A stretch of 64,000 bases of DNA from Lutibacter sp. HS1-25 (GTDB lineage Bacteria; Bacteroidota; Bacteroidia; Flavobacteriales; Flavobacteriaceae), in assembly GCF_004121075.1 (NCBI RefSeq), contig NZ_RHLN01000006.1:18939-82938 (forward strand), written 5' to 3'. The translations under genes and the position numbers were made by a program. A model generated the notes under the pieces. That model was not told the origin of the DNA. It was given only the letters and a program-made list of their open reading frames with translations, and ran no database searches. Numbering within the stretch: the stretch's first letter is position 1; each line of letters starts with the position of its first letter. This document shows, in pieces, positions 18,592-27,590 of this stretch.

Positions 18592-21500
18592 ATGAGCAAA
18601 AAATTTAGAGAATATAAGGAATTGAACCTCACTAAAGTAGCAGACGAGACTTTAGCGTTTTGGGAAAAAGAGAATATTTTCGAAAAAAGTATCGCAACAA
18701 GAAAAGAAAGTAAACCTTATGTATTTTTTGAAGGACCTCCTTCAGCAAATGGTTTACCAGGTATTCACCACGTAATGGCACGCGCTATTAAAGATATTTT
18801 TTGTCGTTATAAAACCTTACAAGGCTTTCAGGTAAAACGAAAAGCTGGTTGGGACACGCACGGTTTGCCTATTGAATTAGGTGTTGAAAAAGAATTGGGC
18901 ATTACCAAAGAAGATATTGGAACTAAAATTACTGTTGAAGAGTATAACGAAGCTTGTAAAAAAGCGGTAATGCGTTATACCGATGTTTGGAACGACCTTA
19001 CAAAACGTGTTGGTTATTGGGTAGATATGGAAGATCCATATGTAACTTACAAACCAAAATATATGGAAACTGTTTGGTGGTTATTGGCCGAAATGTATAA
19101 AAAAGGCTTGATCTACAAAGGATATACCATTCAACCATATTCGCCAAAAGCGGGTACAGGATTGAGCTCTCACGAGTTAAATCAGCCAGGAACTTATCAA
19201 GATGTTACAGATACTACTGCTGTTGCACAATTTAAAGCTATTAAAAATACGTTGCCTGCATTGTTGCAAAACGTAACTGGAGATGTTCATTTTTTAGCTT
19301 GGACAACAACTCCTTGGACATTGCCATCTAACACAGCCTTAACTGTTGGAAAAAAGATTGACTATGTGTTGGTAAAAACTTTTAACCAATATACTTTTGA
19401 ACCAATAAATGTAATTTTAGCTAAAAATTTAGTTGGAAAACAATTCTCAGGAAAGTTTTTTTCTGTTGAAGATGAGACTTTACTTACTGAATATAAAGCG
19501 AATGACAAAAAGATTCCTTACTTCATTGTTCAGGAATTTAAAGGTGCTGATATTTTAGAGTCTAAATACGAACAATTATTACCATACGCATTGCCATATA
19601 AAAATCCTGAAAATGCTTTTAGAGTTATTGCAGGAGATTTTGTAACTACTGAAGATGGTACCGGAATTGTACACACAGCGCCAACTTTTGGTGCTGATGA
19701 TGCCTTGGTAGCTAAATTAGCTGAACCAGAAGTACCGCCAATGTTGGTGTTAGACGACAACGGAAACCCTGTGCCATTGGTAGATTTACAAGGAAAATTC
19801 ACCAAACATATGGGTGAATTTGCAGGAAAATATGTTAAAAACGAATACTACAATGAAGATGAAGCGCCAGAGCGTTCTTTAGATGTTGAAATTTCTATCA
19901 AATTAAAAGAAGAAAACAAGGCATTTCACGTAGAAAAATATCGTCACAGTTACCCACATTGCTGGAGAACAGACAAACCTATTTTATATTACCCACTAGA
20001 TTCTTGGTTTATTAAAGTTACCGAAAAACGCGATCAAATGTTTGCGTTAAACAATACCATTAACTGGAAACCAAAATCAACTGGTGAAGGTCGTTTTGGC
20101 AACTGGTTAAAAAATGCCAACGACTGGAATTTATCTCGCTCACGTTACTGGGGAATTCCGTTACCAATTTGGAGAACTGAAGATGGAACTGAAGAAATTA
20201 TTATTGGTTCGGTTGAAGAATTAAAAGCCGAAATGAAACGTTCTATTGAAGCTGGATTTATGAAAGAAGATATATTTTCAACTTTTGAAGTTGGAAATAT
20301 GAGCGAAGAAAACTATGATAAAATAGACCTTCATAAAAATGTAGTTGACAAAGTAATATTGGTTTCAGACAAAGGTCAACCAATGAAACGCGAAAGCGAT
20401 TTGATTGATGTTTGGTTCGATTCTGGTTCTATGCCTTATGCACAATGGCACTACCCTTTTGAAAACAAAGAATTGATTGACAATAACAAGTTTTATCCAG
20501 CCGATTTTATTGCTGAAGGTGTTGACCAAACACGTGGTTGGTTTTATACTTTGCACGCCATTTCAACAATGGTTTTTGACCAAGTAGCATACAAAAATGT
20601 AGTGTCTAACGGATTGGTATTAGACAAAGAGGGTAAAAAAATGTCGAAACGTTTAGGCAACGCCATTGACCCATTTGAAACAATGGACAAATACGGTGCT
20701 GATGCTACACGTTGGTACATGATTTCTAATGCAAACCCTTGGGACAACTTAAAATTTGATATTGAAGGTATTGATGAGGTTCGCCGTAAATTCTTTGGTA
20801 CATTATACAATACCTATTCATTTTTCTCACTATATGCCAATTTAGATAATTTCACGTATGCTGAAGATGAAATTGCCATTGAAGAAAGACCAGAAATTGA
20901 CCGTTGGGTGTTGTCTGAATTAAATACCTTGATAAAAAATGTTGAGTTGTTTTATGAAGATTACGAACCAACCAAAGCTACCAGAGCAATTCAAGAATTT
21001 GTTGGTGAAAATCTAAGTAACTGGTTTGTTCGTTTAAGTAGAAGACGTTTTTGGAAAGGCGATTACGGTCAAGATAAAATTTCAGCATATCAAACATTGT
21101 ACACTTGTTTGTTAACTGTTGCTAAATTAGCTTCACCAGTTGCACCATTTTTTATGGACAATCTTTACAAAGATTTAACAAATGCTACAGGTACAGAAAA
21201 CTTTGAATCTATACATTTGAGCGATTTTCCAAGTTATGATGCGCATTTAGTAGATAGCAAATTAGAACGCAAAATGCAAAAAGCACAAAAAATATCTTCA
21301 ATGGTATTGTCACTTCGTAAAAAAGAAATGATAAAAGTGCGTCAGCCATTACAACGAATTATGATTCCTGTATTGGATGAAAATGATCGAGAAGAGATTT
21401 TAGCTGTTGAAAACTTGATAAAATCGGAAGTAAACGTAAAAGAAATTGAGTTAATTGATGATGCTTCAGGAATCTTGGTAAAAACCATAAAACCTAATTT

Positions 21501-21999
21501 TAAGGCACTTGGACCAAGATTTGGAAAAGATATGCGTTTTGTTGGTGCTGCCATTCAAAAATTAACACAAGAAGATATTGCAATTGTTGAAAAACAAGGC
21601 GAAATTTCTATTGAAGTCAATGGAAATTTTGTAAATTTAACTCAAGCCGAAGTTGAAATTACTTCACAAGATATTGAAGGTTGGCTGGTAGCAAATCAAG
21701 GTAGCTTAACAGTTGCTTTAGATGTTACAATTACTGATGAGTTACGAAAAGAAGGAAATGCACGTGAGTTGATCAACAGAGTACAAAACTTACGTAAGGA
21801 ATCTGGATTAGAAGTAAATGATAAAATCAAGCTGATTATTCAAAAAAATGATATCTTAGAGCGCTCGATTGAAGCTAATGAAGATTATATAAAAACGGAA
21901 ACCCTAACAAAAGAATTGGTTTTTGAAGAGCACATTGAAAATGGTATTGAAGTTTCTTTTGACGACGTAAATACCAAAATATTAATCACAAAAATATAA
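18592..21999 (+). CDS. ileS: Isoleucyl-tRNA synthetase
   Basis: 1135-residue class I aminoacyl-tRNA synthetase. The HIGH motif appears as GIHH in PPSANGLPGIHHVMAR near residue 60, and the KMSKR loop as GKKMSKRLG near residue 683. The editing domain with WTTTPWTLPSN and the anticodon-binding region (NLSNWFVRLSRRRFW) follow the long IleS2-like layout usual in Bacteroidetes. It charges tRNA-Ile. The downstream DksA-like gene starts 4 bases after the stop. Confidence 0.97.
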   Translation: MSKKFREYKELNLTKVADETLAFWEKENIFEKSIATRKESKPYVFFEGPPSANGLPGIHHVMARAIKDIFCRYKTLQGFQVKRKAGWDTHGLPIELGVEKELGITKEDIGTKITVEEYNEACKKAVMRYTDVWNDLTKRVGYWVDMEDPYVTYKPKYMETVWWLLAEMYKKGLIYKGYTIQPYSPKAGTGLSSHELNQPGTYQDVTDTTAVAQFKAIKNTLPALLQNVTGDVHFLAWTTTPWTLPSNTALTVGKKIDYVLVKTFNQYTFEPINVILAKNLVGKQFSGKFFSVEDETLLTEYKANDKKIPYFIVQEFKGADILESKYEQLLPYALPYKNPENAFRVIAGDFVTTEDGTGIVHTAPTFGADDALVAKLAEPEVPPMLVLDDNGNPVPLVDLQGKFTKHMGEFAGKYVKNEYYNEDEAPERSLDVEISIKLKEENKAFHVEKYRHSYPHCWRTDKPILYYPLDSWFIKVTEKRDQMFALNNTINWKPKSTGEGRFGNWLKNANDWNLSRSRYWGIPLPIWRTEDGTEEIIIGSVEELKAEMKRSIEAGFMKEDIFSTFEVGNMSEENYDKIDLHKNVVDKVILVSDKGQPMKRESDLIDVWFDSGSMPYAQWHYPFENKELIDNNKFYPADFIAEGVDQTRGWFYTLHAISTMVFDQVAYKNVVSNGLVLDKEGKKMSKRLGNAIDPFETMDKYGADATRWYMISNANPWDNLKFDIEGIDEVRRKFFGTLYNTYSFFSLYANLDNFTYAEDEIAIEERPEIDRWVLSELNTLIKNVELFYEDYEPTKATRAIQEFVGENLSNWFVRLSRRRFWKGDYGQDKISAYQTLYTCLLTVAKLASPVAPFFMDNLYKDLTNATGTENFESIHLSDFPSYDAHLVDSKLERKMQKAQKISSMVLSLRKKEMIKVRQPLQRIMIPVLDENDREEILAVENLIKSEVNVKEIELIDDASGILVKTIKPNFKALGPRFGKDMRFVGAAIQKLTQEDIAIVEKQGEISIEVNGNFVNLTQAEVEITSQDIEGWLVANQGSLTVALDVTITDELRKEGNARELINRVQNLRKESGLEVNDKIKLIIQKNDILERSIEANEDYIKTETLTKELVFEEHIENGIEVSFDDVNTKILITKI

Positions 22000-22003
22000 G
22001 GTT

Positions 22004-22384
22004 ATGAATGAAAATGAAAACAATAGATATTCAGACAAAGATCTAGCAGAATTTAAAACATTAATCCAAGCTAAAATTGCTCATGCTGAAGAAGACTTGG
22101 CTATAATTAAGAGTTCTTTTAAAAATGACAGCAACAACGGAACAGATGATACATCGCCAACGTTTAAAGCATTTGAAGAAGGTTCTGAAACTATGTCAAA
22201 AGAAGCAAACGTAGCTTTGGCAATTCGTCAGGAAAAATTTATCAGAGATTTAAAAAATGCTTTGGTACGTATTGAAAATAAAACTTATGGAATTTGCCGT
22301 GTTACAGGAAAACTAATTCAAAAAGAACGTTTAAAATTAGTACCACACGCTACATTAAGCATTGAAGCAAAAAATATGCAATAA
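22004..22384 (+). CDS. TraR/DksA-family protein with a degenerate zinc finger
   Basis: 126 residues: a charged N-terminal helix pair and a C-terminal TraR/DksA finger region, YGICRVTGKLIQKERLKLVP. Only one of the four zinc-binding cysteines of classical DksA remains, so a normal C4 zinc site cannot form. Classical DksA binds the RNA polymerase secondary channel with ppGpp; whether this form does is unknown. The gene sits between ileS (4 bases) and lspA, followed by a good terminator, so lspA has either its own promoter or depends on read-through. Confidence 0.85.
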   Translation: MNENENNRYSDKDLAEFKTLIQAKIAHAEEDLAIIKSSFKNDSNNGTDDTSPTFKAFEEGSETMSKEANVALAIRQEKFIRDLKNALVRIENKTYGICRVTGKLIQKERLKLVPHATLSIEAKNMQ

Positions 22385-22407
22385 AAATACTTTAGAAACT
22401 TTTTACA

Positions 22408-22439
22408 TAAAGCTTCCTGCATTGGGAGCTTTATTTTTT
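22408..22439 (+). terminator. Rho-independent terminator after the DksA-like gene
   Basis: A 10-pair stem (TAAAGCTTCC with GGGAGCTTTA, one G-T pair) around a 6-base loop is followed by TTTTTT. It lies 24 bases after the stop codon and just before lspA, which begins at 22451. Confidence 0.8.
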
Positions 22440-22450
22440 AATACAATTCA

Positions 22451-23059
22451 ATGAAAAACAGTCAATTACAAAAATCCATATTGCTTATTATTTTAGTTTT
22501 ACTAATCGATCAAATTAGTAAAATTTACGTTAAAACTCATTTTTTATATGGTGAAGATGTTGTTGTTTTTGATTGGTTTAGAATTCATTTTATTGAAAAT
22601 AACGGAATGGCTTGGGGTGCCGAATTTGGCGGTAAAGCTGGAAAATTATTTTTAACCATTTTTAGATTATTTGCCATTACAGGTATTGGTTACTGGTTGT
22701 ATAAATCTATTCAAAACAATGGGCATAAAATATTAATTGTTGCAATTTCATTGATATTTGCTGGTGCTTTAGGTAATATTATAGATTCTGTTTTTTACGG
22801 TGTTATTTTTAACACGCCTTACAATGCAACAGCTACCTTGTTTGCTGAGGAACCTTACGGTCAATTATTTTTTGGAAAAGTTGTAGACATGCTTTATTTT
22901 CCTATTTGGAGCGGTTATTTACCAGAATGGTTGCCAATTTGGGGCGGTAAACCTTTTACTTTTTTTAATGCCATTTTTAACGTAGCCGACAGTGCAATTT
23001 CTATTGGTGTAGGCTTGTTAATATTTTTCAATAAAAAAGCATTTCCTAAAGAAGATTAA
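22451..23059 (+). CDS. lspA: LspA, signal peptidase II
   Basis: 202 residues with four hydrophobic segments. IENNGMAWG, GALGNIIDSVFYG and FNVADSAISIGVG carry the conserved Asn and the two catalytic Asp residues of this aspartyl protease. It removes signal peptides from diacylglyceryl-modified prolipoproteins, of which this window encodes many. A loop of about 50 residues between the helices is longer than in E. coli LspA, as in other Bacteroidetes. The stop overlaps the end of the convergent DUF1566 gene by 4 bases. Confidence 0.95.
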   Translation: MKNSQLQKSILLIILVLLIDQISKIYVKTHFLYGEDVVVFDWFRIHFIENNGMAWGAEFGGKAGKLFLTIFRLFAITGIGYWLYKSIQNNGHKILIVAISLIFAGALGNIIDSVFYGVIFNTPYNATATLFAEEPYGQLFFGKVVDMLYFPIWSGYLPEWLPIWGGKPFTFFNAIFNVADSAISIGVGLLIFFNKKAFPKED

Positions 23060-24286
23060 TTTATAGTTCTAACGCATCTTACATAGTTGTAAACGTAACG
23101 CACATCGCCTTGCGGACCAAAAAACTGTGGATAATTGCTTTTATTACCACTTTTTGGATCACTTCGCTGACAGCCAGCGCCGTGAACATCCATCAACGTA
23201 CCGTTCATTTTTCCTTGCCCTTCACCAAAAGCAATATAAACCGCACCCGAATAAGGATTTACGCCATCTAAATGGGTTGTTCCTGTCCAATAAAACGGAT
23301 AATGCCCCGTGTTACCATTGGGATCTGTAATTTCAGTACACTCAAACAAAGGATCTATTGCAGGCGAATTTGTAGTTTGTGGCGACCTTGTATAATCTAC
23401 AATACTTTGCATTTCTTTGGCATTTGGCAATCGCCAATCGTTGTGATTTGCCAATGATAAATTTTCAGCATAACTCAATGATTCACTCCAATCTCTCGAA
23501 ATTCCATCATCGGCTTTTTGCCACATCAAGCCAGTTGCTAAATCGCTGATAGTTCCATCATTATTATCAACAAAATAATTTTTACCGTAATCGGTATTTC
23601 CTCTTACCATTCTAAAATACATTTTATTAGCATTGCCTGTTCTTGGGTTAAATTTAGGATACCCTTTTATACGCCCATCAACAAAATTGACACCAAAAAC
23701 AGTCGCCTGCATACATAGTTAAACCAACATATTGTGTTGATGTCCAGGTTTGAGCATCAATTTCTCGTTCACCAATTGAAGTATCTCCTAATGGTTGATT
23801 AAAATAATTTGTATCAATAAAAAAATCAATAGCAACTGCCCCTTTTACACTTCCTGTAAATAAAATTAGCGAATACATTTCTTTTAAAGTAGGCACCCGC
23901 CAATCGTTATAATTTCCTAAAGTAGAAGCATTTGCTTTTGTAAAAGCTTCATCAAAAGTTATTTTTTCACCCATACTTTGCTCCCACATCAAGCCCGTAA
24001 CATTGTCGGTAATGGTTCCATCTCCATTATTGGTATATGAAGGCTCATTACCATTGTAAGTAGCATCTTGACCGTAATATATTTGACCTTCCGCAGGTAT
24101 TGAAATAACACTATTATCACTATAAAAAACTTTAGTACCAGTATCTACAATTGCATATGGTTTACCAATTACAGGAATTTCAATATCAACTATCTGCGCT
24201 TCATCTAAATTACTATCATTGTTACTACAAGCAGTAATAAAAAGTATTCCAATTATTAACCAATTCATTTTTAATATCTTAAGCAT
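23056..24286 (-). pseudogene. Lipoprotein with two DUF1566 (Lcl C-terminal) modules, interrupted by a frameshift
   Basis: Two minus-strand frames, 24286-23678 and 23712-23056, together give one protein. The first begins with a lipoprotein signal (lipobox FITAC) and a full DUF1566 module (NGDGTITDNVTGLMWEQ, NDWRVPTLKEMYSL). It loses its frame near 23700, where TSTQYVGLTM should continue into ATVFGVNFVDGRIKGYP, which is in the next frame. The second frame completes that module and adds another (NNDGTISDLATGLMW, NDWRLPNAKEMQSI). The reading frames differ as if one base were inserted or two lost. It is either a recent pseudogene or a sequencing error. Function is unknown; such proteins are exported. 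Confidence 0.85.
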
Positions 24287-24348
24287 TATTATTTGGGGGT
24301 TTGTATTTTAATTTGACCAAATAAAACATAAAAGGTTTAATTTTTATT

Positions 24349-24377
24349 TTGATATTAATTTATTAATCGTAATATTG
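24349..24377 (+). promoter_or_regulatory. Probable promoter of the arsenic operon
   Basis: TTG at 24349-24351 and TAATATTG at 24370-24377, 18 bases apart, match the Bacteroidetes -33/-7 pattern (TTG, TAnnTTTG) with one mismatch, about 22 bases before the arsR start. ATATTA and TAATAT form an inverted repeat spanning this promoter, a plausible ArsR operator. Confidence 0.5.
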
Positions 24378-24399
24378 CAATAAACTAATTAAGTAAATT

Positions 24400-24735
24400 A
24401 TGGGTACTACAAAAACAGAAATATTTGATAAAAATCAAAATCAAATTGCATTGATAGCAAAAGCATTTGCACACCCAGCCAGAGTGGCAATATTGCAGCA
24501 GATATTTAAAGCAAATGCTTGTATTTGTGGTGATTTGGTTGATGAAATTGGATTGGCACAACCTACTATTTCTCAGCATTTAAAAGAATTAAAAAACTTG
24601 GGGCTGATACAAGGTACCATTGAAGGTACTAGTGTTTGCTATTGTATTAATAAGGAAGTTTGGCAAGATGCTAAACAACTATTTAATGCATTTTTAAACC
24701 AAGAAAATACAGATGAAAAACAATGTTGTTCTTAA
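24400..24735 (+). CDS. arsR: ArsR-family arsenic-responsive repressor
   Basis: 111-residue winged-helix protein. HPARVAILQQI, GLAQPTISQHLKELKNLGLI and a wing region match ArsR/SmtB repressors. Cys41-x-Cys43 (ACICGDLVDE) lies where E. coli ArsR has its As(III)-binding ELCVCDL motif. More cysteines are at 80 and 82 and a terminal CC pair at 109-110. It probably represses the downstream operon until arsenite binds. It is the first gene, 12 bases before the DUF6428 gene and divergent from the DUF1566 gene. Confidence 0.93.
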   Translation: MGTTKTEIFDKNQNQIALIAKAFAHPARVAILQQIFKANACICGDLVDEIGLAQPTISQHLKELKNLGLIQGTIEGTSVCYCINKEVWQDAKQLFNAFLNQENTDEKQCCS

Positions 24736-24747
24736 AAAATTAGTAAA

Positions 24748-25224
24748 ATGACTATAGCACAAATTAAAACACATTTAAGCAAATTAAAAACCATTGCTTT
24801 TGAATTACCTGATGGAAAATTAGTTCCAAATCATTTTCATGTTACCGAAGTTGGAAAGGTTACAAAACATTTTATTGATTGTGGCGGCACCTTACGAAAT
24901 GAAGTAGTTGCTAATTTTCAGTTATGGGAAGCTAATGATTACGACCACCGTTTACATCCTGAAAAATTGATTCATATTATTGAATTGTCCGACAACTATT
25001 TGGACTTAGGCAATTTAGAAATTGAAGTCGAATACCAAGGTTCAACTATTGGAAAATATGGTTTGGATTTTAACGGCACCAACTTTTTACTCACTTCCAA
25101 ACAAACAGATTGTTTGGCAAAAGACAAATGCGGTATTCCCGATGAAAAACCAAAAGTAAGGCTATCCGAATTAAATAAAAACACAGTAAATTCTTGCTGT
25201 ACACCAAAAACAGGTTGTTGTTAA
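24748..25224 (+). CDS. DUF6428-family protein with a cysteine-pair tail
   Basis: 158 residues, no signal or membrane segment. The body (FHVTEVGKVTKHFIDCGGT, FQLWEANDYDHRLHP) matches a Bacteroidetes family I know as DUF6428, often beside arsR. The C-terminus carries CC at 150-151 and again at 157-158 (NSCCTPKTGCC), with further cysteines in the body. The role is unknown; context and cysteine pairs suggest binding of trivalent arsenic or metal delivery. It lies 12 bases after arsR and 10 bases before the phosphoesterase gene. Confidence 0.8.
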   Translation: MTIAQIKTHLSKLKTIAFELPDGKLVPNHFHVTEVGKVTKHFIDCGGTLRNEVVANFQLWEANDYDHRLHPEKLIHIIELSDNYLDLGNLEIEVEYQGSTIGKYGLDFNGTNFLLTSKQTDCLAKDKCGIPDEKPKVRLSELNKNTVNSCCTPKTGCC

Positions 25225-25234
25225 ATAGTAACTT

Positions 25235-26002
25235 ATGAGAATTGCATTATTTAGTGATATTCACGCAAATTTACCCGCTTTAGAAGCCTTTTTAAAAGAT
25301 GTTGAAAGTCAAAATGTGGATACCATTTATTGCTTAGGCGATTTGGTTGGCTATAATATTTGGCCTAATGAAATTATTGAAGAAATTAGAAAGCGAAAAA
25401 TTGCTACAATAGCAGGAAATCACGATGAAGCCATTGGAAATATGGTAAATACTCAAAAAGAAATTGATGTAACTATTTTAAACAACGGAGCCATTTCTAA
25501 AGAATTTACCAATCAATTGTTAACTGAAGAGAATCGGTTGTTTTTACAAACACTTCCTGCGCATATCCGATTAGAATTTAACTTCAACAATGAAAAAACC
25601 ACTATTTTATTGGTACATGGCAGTCCAAATGCTATTAATGAATACATTTATGAAGAGCGCCCAAAAAACGAAATATTAGAAATGATGCAAATTTACAATG
25701 CAGATATTTTGTGTTTTGGACATACGCACAAACCATTTCATAAAGTTTTAAATGTTGAAATTAATGGGATTACAAATTATAAACACGCCATTAATATTGG
25801 CTCAGTAGGAAAACCAAAAGACAATAATACCAAAGGCTGTTATGTTATTTTAGAACTCAATAAAAACACTTCAATGTTAAATAAAAAAAGTTTAGATGTA
25901 GCATTTATTCGTTTTGATTACGATATTGAAAAAGCAGCAATGGCTGTTGAAAATAGCATTTTACCAAATGTGTTTGCTGATAATTTAAGAAACGGTTATT
26001 AA
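25235..26002 (+). CDS. Metallophosphoesterase of the YfcE/calcineurin-like type
   Basis: 255 residues. The metal ligands are in the standard blocks: FSDIHANLPAL, GDLVGYNIWP, GNHDEA, VHGSP and FGHTHKPFH. These proteins are binuclear-metal phosphodiesterases or phosphatases. Its stop (TAA) directly abuts the ATG of the next gene inside the ars operon, so it was placed there by selection or chance. Substrate is unknown. A role in arsenic detoxification is only inferred from position. Confidence 0.85.
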   Translation: MRIALFSDIHANLPALEAFLKDVESQNVDTIYCLGDLVGYNIWPNEIIEEIRKRKIATIAGNHDEAIGNMVNTQKEIDVTILNNGAISKEFTNQLLTEENRLFLQTLPAHIRLEFNFNNEKTTILLVHGSPNAINEYIYEERPKNEILEMMQIYNADILCFGHTHKPFHKVLNVEINGITNYKHAINIGSVGKPKDNNTKGCYVILELNKNTSMLNKKSLDVAFIRFDYDIEKAAMAVENSILPNVFADNLRNGY

Positions 26003-26488
26003 ATGGAATTTGTTGATATAAATACAAGTAATTTTGATCAAGTTAGCAAGATTTACTGGGAAGGAATTCAAACAGGAATAGCGACATTTGAAACCTCAGT
26101 ACCCACTTGGGAAACCTGGAATAATTCGCATTTTAAATTTGGAAGAATTGCTTTAATCGAAAATAACCTATTACTTGGTTGGGCTTCATTAACACCAGTA
26201 ACCAATAGGTGTGTTTATGCAGGTGTTGCAGAAGTAAGTGTTTATGTAGCTGAAAATTCAAGAGGGAAAGGAATTGGTAAAAAACTATTGAAAAAGTTAA
26301 TTAAAATAAGTGAAGAAAACAATATTTGGACACTTCAATCGGGTATTATGCGCAAAAACGAAGCGAGTATTCAAATGCATTTAAATTGTGGATTTAGGCT
26401 AATTGGATATCGTGAAAAAATTGGAAAATTAAACGGAGAATGGCTTGACAATGTTATTCTTGAAAGAAGAAGTAAATTGATAAATTAA
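26003..26488 (+). CDS. GNAT acetyltransferase, ArsN/phosphinothricin-acetyltransferase-like
   Basis: 161 residues. IYWEGIQTGIATFETSVPTWETW and AEVSVYVAENSRGKGIGKKLL (acetyl-CoA loop RGKGIG) followed by MRKNEASIQMHLNCGFRLIGYREKIG match the PAT-like GNAT group. ArsN1 members of this group acetylate arsinothricin, an organoarsenical antibiotic, and are found in ars operons. The ars context supports ArsN, but other amino-acid-like substrates are possible. Confidence 0.8.
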   Translation: MEFVDINTSNFDQVSKIYWEGIQTGIATFETSVPTWETWNNSHFKFGRIALIENNLLLGWASLTPVTNRCVYAGVAEVSVYVAENSRGKGIGKKLLKKLIKISEENNIWTLQSGIMRKNEASIQMHLNCGFRLIGYREKIGKLNGEWLDNVILERRSKLIN

Positions 26489-26508
26489 AGAAATAAAACA
26501 ATAAAGAA

Positions 26509-26832
26509 ATGAGTAAGATAATCAAAATTTTAGGTACAGGTTGCCCAAGTTGTAAAAGCGCCGAAAAAGTAGTTTCAGAAGTCGTAAGCGAATTAAATAT
26601 AGACGCTAAAATAATTAAAGTCACTGAAATAGTAGACATTATGATGTATGATGTTATGAGAACTCCTGCTATTGTAATTGATGAAAAAGTGGTTATTAAA
26701 GGTAAAATTCCTACTAAAGAAGAAATAAAAGCGCTTTTAGTTGATAATTTTGCGAACAACGCTTGTTGCTCTGATGAAAATTCAGGTGCTTCTTGTTGTT
26801 CTGACGATGAAAAAAATACGGGTTGTTGCTAA
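26509..26832 (+). CDS. Small thioredoxin-like protein with a periodic Cys-pair tail
   Basis: 107 residues. Residues 1-80 are a glutaredoxin/thioredoxin-fold protein of the small redox-disulfide type: GTGCPSCKSAEKVV gives the CPSC active site and TPAIVIDEKVVIKG the cis-Pro region. The tail has three CC pairs at 86-87, 96-97 and 106-107, exactly ten residues apart. It probably supplies electrons for arsenate or organoarsenical reduction, while the tail may bind As(III). It lies 20 bases after the GNAT gene and is followed by a 144-base repeat-like gap. Confidence 0.85.
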   Translation: MSKIIKILGTGCPSCKSAEKVVSEVVSELNIDAKIIKVTEIVDIMMYDVMRTPAIVIDEKVVIKGKIPTKEEIKALLVDNFANNACCSDENSGASCCSDDEKNTGCC

Positions 26833-26952
26833 CATTTTCGTCTATTTCAGTGTTTTTCTAACCCGGTGAAAATGTATCGAGAAGTTTTCGGTTAAAATAT
26901 TAGCTTCTCAACGCACTGCTCCTAAAGTCGAAGCACTCGAAATGACGTTTTA
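26833..26952. repeat. Degenerate palindromic intergenic repeat in the ars operon
   Basis: CATTTTC at 26833-26839 pairs with GAAAATG at 26868-26874, and GAGAAG at 26879-26884 pairs with CTTCTC at 26904-26909. The end, CACTCGAAATGACG, resembles a motif I know from scattered flavobacterial repeats. It splits the operon between the thioredoxin-like gene and the arsenate reductase gene and could attenuate transcription. No gene is seen here. Confidence 0.55.
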
Positions 26953-26976
26953 AAAAACTATTAAAAATTAAAAACA

Positions 26977-27588
26977 ATGGTATTTCAAGAAATAAACAAT
27001 ACAATAGATACTATAAAAAACCTAACAATCTCAACTGAGCGAAAGTTGGAATTACAACCTTTTATAGATTTTATTCAAGAGAAAGTTTCAGGTGGTAAAA
27101 ATGTAAATCTAAATTTTATTTGCACACATAATTCACGTAGAAGTCATTTGTCACAAGTTTGGGCACAGGTTGCTGCTTATTATTACAATGTAAAAAATGT
27201 ACATTGTTACTCTGGCGGAACCGAAGCTACCGCTATGTTTCCAATGGCAGCTCAAACACTGGCTTCCGCAGGTTTTCATATTGTAAAATTATCTGAAGAA
27301 AGCAATCCGGTTTACAGTATCAAGTATGCCGAAAATGAACATCCTATTATTGGATTTTCTAAAACTTACGATAACAGTTTCAACCCAAAAAGCGAATTTG
27401 CAGCGATTATGACTTGCAACAATGCCGATGTTGGTTGCCCTTTTATTCCGGGAGCAGATGCACGAATTCCTGTAAAATACAACGATCCAAAAGCGTTTGA
27501 CAACACACCTCAACAAGCAGAAAAATATAAAGAACGAAGCAATCAAATCGCTTCAGAAATGCTCTATGTTTTTTCACAAATTAAATAA
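26977..27588 (+). CDS. arsC: Arsenate reductase, low-molecular-weight phosphatase fold
   Basis: 203 residues. The P-loop [15 protein letters not shown] is the phosphate/arsenate site of LMW-PTPase-like reductases, with the Cys as nucleophile. The central [18 protein letters not shown] segment has two more cysteines, matching the place where thioredoxin-linked ArsC proteins keep redox cysteines. It reduces As(V) to As(III), which the next gene exports; the thioredoxin-like protein upstream is a likely partner. Longer than S. aureus ArsC (about 131 residues) because of an N-terminal helix and a middle insertion. Confidence 0.88.
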   Translation: MVFQEINNTIDTIKNLTISTERKLELQPFIDFIQEKVSGGKNVNLNFICTHNSRRSHLSQVWAQVAAYYYNVKNVHCYSGGTEATAMFPMAAQTLASAGFHIVKLSEESNPVYSIKYAENEHPIIGFSKTYDNSFNPKSEFAAIMTCNNADVGCPFIPGADARIPVKYNDPKAFDNTPQQAEKYKERSNQIASEMLYVFSQIK

Positions 27589-27590
27589 CA

